Origin: Nitrososphaerales archaeon
GTDB taxonomy: Archaea; Thermoproteota; Nitrososphaeria; Nitrososphaerales; Gagatemarchaeaceae
DNA: 6,521 nucleotides
Direction: 5' to 3'
Assembly (NCBI GenBank): GCA_030040055.1
Contig: JASHUK010000141.1
Span: forward strand, 1 to 6,521
Positions 4,838 through 6,521 of the stretch are shown piece after piece. The notes under the pieces are model-generated. The model was not told where the DNA came from. It saw nothing but the letters and a program-made list of their open reading frames with translations, and made no database searches. The position numbers and the translations under genes are program-made. The number at the start of each line of letters is the position of its first letter. Within the stretch, counting starts at the first letter, position 1.

Positions 4838-6521
4838 TTGAAACTAAACCGCGGAGCCCTGCTGATTCTCGTGATTCTTGCAAGTTACGCCGTCGTCATG
4901 CCCGTGTCTGCGACCGTGACGACGGGGGCTGTCGTCGGGGCGACGGTCACGGCGTCCGGGCCGTCGTTCGGCAGCGCCACCTCCGAGTCTTCGGGGAGCT
5001 TCTCCGTCGGAGACATCTACGCAGGCGGGAGCTACAACGTCAGCGTGGGCGCGGACGGCTTCCTGCAGGCCAACTACCCGACGCTCGCGGCCGTCACCCT
5101 GGGGCAGACCACATCGGGCATCGACTTCACGCTCATGAGGTCCTCGATCATAACGGGGACCGTGACCGGGCCAGGCGGTGTGCCAATCGCCGGAGCCGAC
5201 GTCACGCTCACAGTCAACGGGACAGGGAACTCGATCAGCTCTGACACGACCTCGTCCGACGGGCAGTACGCCTTCGAGACGAACGTCGCGGCCGGCAACT
5301 ACGAGGTCCAGGTCACCCCCGCGTCAGCGCTGGAGTCGACCGAGTCGATCTGCTTCACCTACTCTGTCCTCTGTCCGGTGACCCCGACCTACCTTCCCGG
5401 CTACATCGGCAAGACGGTATACAACGTCAGGGTTGGAGCTCAGGCCGAGGTTACCGAGAACATACAGCTTGCCGCTTCATCCGCCATCACCGGCAGAGTG
5501 ACGTTCAACGGCCAGGGCGTGTCTGGCGTGGTCGTCGGAGTCAACGGGACGTGCGTGGACTGCTTCAGCACCACCAATTCCTCCGGGGACTACGTGATAA
5601 ACAACATCGCCGCCGGACGCTACAACGTGAGCCTCGAGTCGTCGTTCCTTGACCAGCCGTCAGCGCGTGTAGTGGTGTCCGGGTCCGCTGTGGTGGTCGC
5701 CACCACTGGCGAGGTGGCCATGCACGACTTCACTCTTTCGGCCTCCGGCGTGGTCAAGGGCGTCGTGGAGACTTCCGGGGACAAGCCGGTCGCAGGGGCC
5801 ACGGTCGAGATCGGCTCGTCGACCTGCTTCTTCGGGACGTGCTACATGACCTGCCACGGCGGCTTCGGGGCCTGCGACACCAACACGACCGACGCGTCTG
5901 GGCAGTACTCCTTCGACGTCGGTATACCCACAGGGATGTACAACGTCACCGCTACCTCGGGTGAAGTGACAGCAGGACTGTCGGCAGACATCTCGGTGAC
6001 TGCCGGCGCGACCACCACGGCGCCCGACATAATCCTCAACCCGCCTGCGCCGATAACCCCCGCCCGGATATCGGGCACCGTGGAAGACAACCACGGGAAC
6101 CCGCTGTCTGGGGCGGACGTTGAGGGGTACGGCACGGAGTGCGACTGCTCGAACGGGACCACCACCAACGGGGCGGGACAGTTCGTGCTCTACATGCCGC
6201 TGACCTCGACGGACACAGTCAACGTAACAGTCTCGGACTACGGGTACACCAACGGCCACACGATAGTCACCCCCGTGACGGTTGGAGGCTCGGCGAGCGC
6301 CGGGACCTTGGAGCTCACGGCGATATCCCCTGCCACGATCACGGGAAGCGTGCAGGGCCAGGTCATCAGCTCGCTCATCCAGCCCGTCAGGATGCAGAAG
6401 TGGAAGACGCAGGCAGGGGACTTGGTGGTCACGAAGACCGACTCTGAGCTGGCGATCGTCTTCCTGACTGGGACCGCGATATCCGCCTACGTCCAGGGCC
6501 CCGACGGGACTTCAGGGACCT
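4838..6521 (+). CDS. Large secreted protein with repeated carboxypeptidase-regulatory-like (Cna-B-like) domains, cut by window edge
   Basis: The frame is open from TTG 4838 to the right edge: 561 codons, C-terminus missing. Residues 1-25 form a signal peptide (MKLNRG, a hydrophobic core, then a probable cleavage site after VSA). At least four copies of a beta-sandwich unit follow a partial-looking first one, starting at about residues 105, 217, 306 and 411; a further one begins near 501. Each copy opens with a motif like ITGTV or ISGTV, continues P-x-(A/S)GA-x-V, and contains SGQY/F and A/T-G-x-YNVSV signatures, as in CarboxypepD_reg/Cna-B-type domains. Nine N-X-S/T sequons are visible. Ten cysteines occur in clusters (C172/C179; C239/C242; C330/C335/C339/C346; C435/C437), mostly in the same loop of successive domains. 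It is probably an extracellular stalk or adhesin-like cell-surface protein; ligand and anchoring are unknown because the C-terminus is not visible. The start has a TATA box about 34 bases upstream. Confidence 0.88.
   Translation, partial: MKLNRGALLILVILASYAVVMPVSATVTTGAVVGATVTASGPSFGSATSESSGSFSVGDIYAGGSYNVSVGADGFLQANYPTLAAVTLGQTTSGIDFTLMRSSIITGTVTGPGGVPIAGADVTLTVNGTGNSISSDTTSSDGQYAFETNVAAGNYEVQVTPASALESTESICFTYSVLCPVTPTYLPGYIGKTVYNVRVGAQAEVTENIQLAASSAITGRVTFNGQGVSGVVVGVNGTCVDCFSTTNSSGDYVINNIAAGRYNVSLESSFLDQPSARVVVSGSAVVVATTGEVAMHDFTLSASGVVKGVVETSGDKPVAGATVEIGSSTCFFGTCYMTCHGGFGACDTNTTDASGQYSFDVGIPTGMYNVTATSGEVTAGLSADISVTAGATTTAPDIILNPPAPITPARISGTVEDNHGNPLSGADVEGYGTECDCSNGTTTNGAGQFVLYMPLTSTDTVNVTVSDYGYTNGHTIVTPVTVGGSASAGTLELTAISPATITGSVQGQVISSLIQPVRMQKWKTQAGDLVVTKTDSELAIVFLTGTAISAYVQGPDGTSGT

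Noticed and set aside
5660..6259. Minus-strand frame of 199 codons opposite the surface-protein gene
   Set aside because: It has a long Val/Arg/Gly-rich composition without motifs, while the opposite strand carries a clear signal peptide and repeated beta-domain signatures across the whole stretch.
4838..6521. DNA-level tandem repeats in the surface-protein gene
   Set aside because: The domains repeat only at the level of short protein signatures; the nucleotide sequences have diverged and no long identical blocks are visible.

Overview
The window looks archaeal. The GAPDH is the archaeal type II form, with the active-site block SCNTTGLCR. The phosphoglycerate kinase is also archaeal in type. 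Almost every gene has a TATA-like box 25-35 bases before its start codon, and most start codons are TTG with no clear Shine-Dalgarno sequence. A textbook C2H2 zinc finger sits in a small soluble protein. GC content is high by eye (not counted), so the AT-rich promoter boxes stand out. A lineage in or near the Nitrososphaerota/Thaumarchaeota, or another high-GC TACK group, is a reasonable guess, but the sequence alone does not settle it.

Layout. 1-781 (minus): 5' part of the GAPDH gene, running off the left edge. 891-1208 (plus): a small secreted or membrane-anchored protein of unknown function, wedged between the two glycolytic genes. 1192-2424 (minus): phosphoglycerate kinase, whose 3' end overlaps that small gene by 17 bases. 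2425-2552: an intergenic region with the pgk TATA box and a perfect 11-bp inverted repeat. 2553-3395 (minus): undecaprenyl/polyprenyl-diphosphate phosphatase family protein (UppP/BacA). 3507-3842 (plus): a four-helix small membrane protein. 3843-4223 (minus): the C2H2 zinc finger protein, whose stop codon directly abuts the stop of the membrane protein. 4260-4685 (minus): a basic protein, probably winged-helix. 4838-6521 (plus): the first 561 codons of a large secreted protein made of repeated carboxypeptidase-regulatory-like/Cna-B-like beta domains, running off the right edge.

How they fit together. GAPDH and PGK catalyse consecutive steps of glycolysis/gluconeogenesis and lie in the same orientation, but each appears to have its own promoter and a gene on the other strand separates them. 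UppP would recycle the polyprenyl carrier used for glycan export. The large surface protein carries many N-X-S/T sequons and could be a glycosylation target, though nothing in the sequence links the two directly. The zinc finger and winged-helix-like proteins are probable regulators. The latter is transcribed divergently from the surface-protein gene, and the 152-base region between them holds inverted repeats.

I see no RNA genes, CRISPR arrays, insertion sequences or prophage genes. I found no convincing new multi-gene system. The most distinctive items are the cysteine-bearing loops of the repeat protein, the uniform TATA-to-TTG gene architecture, the repeated GTTAAGATG element in front of pgk, and the small exported gene between pgk and gap.
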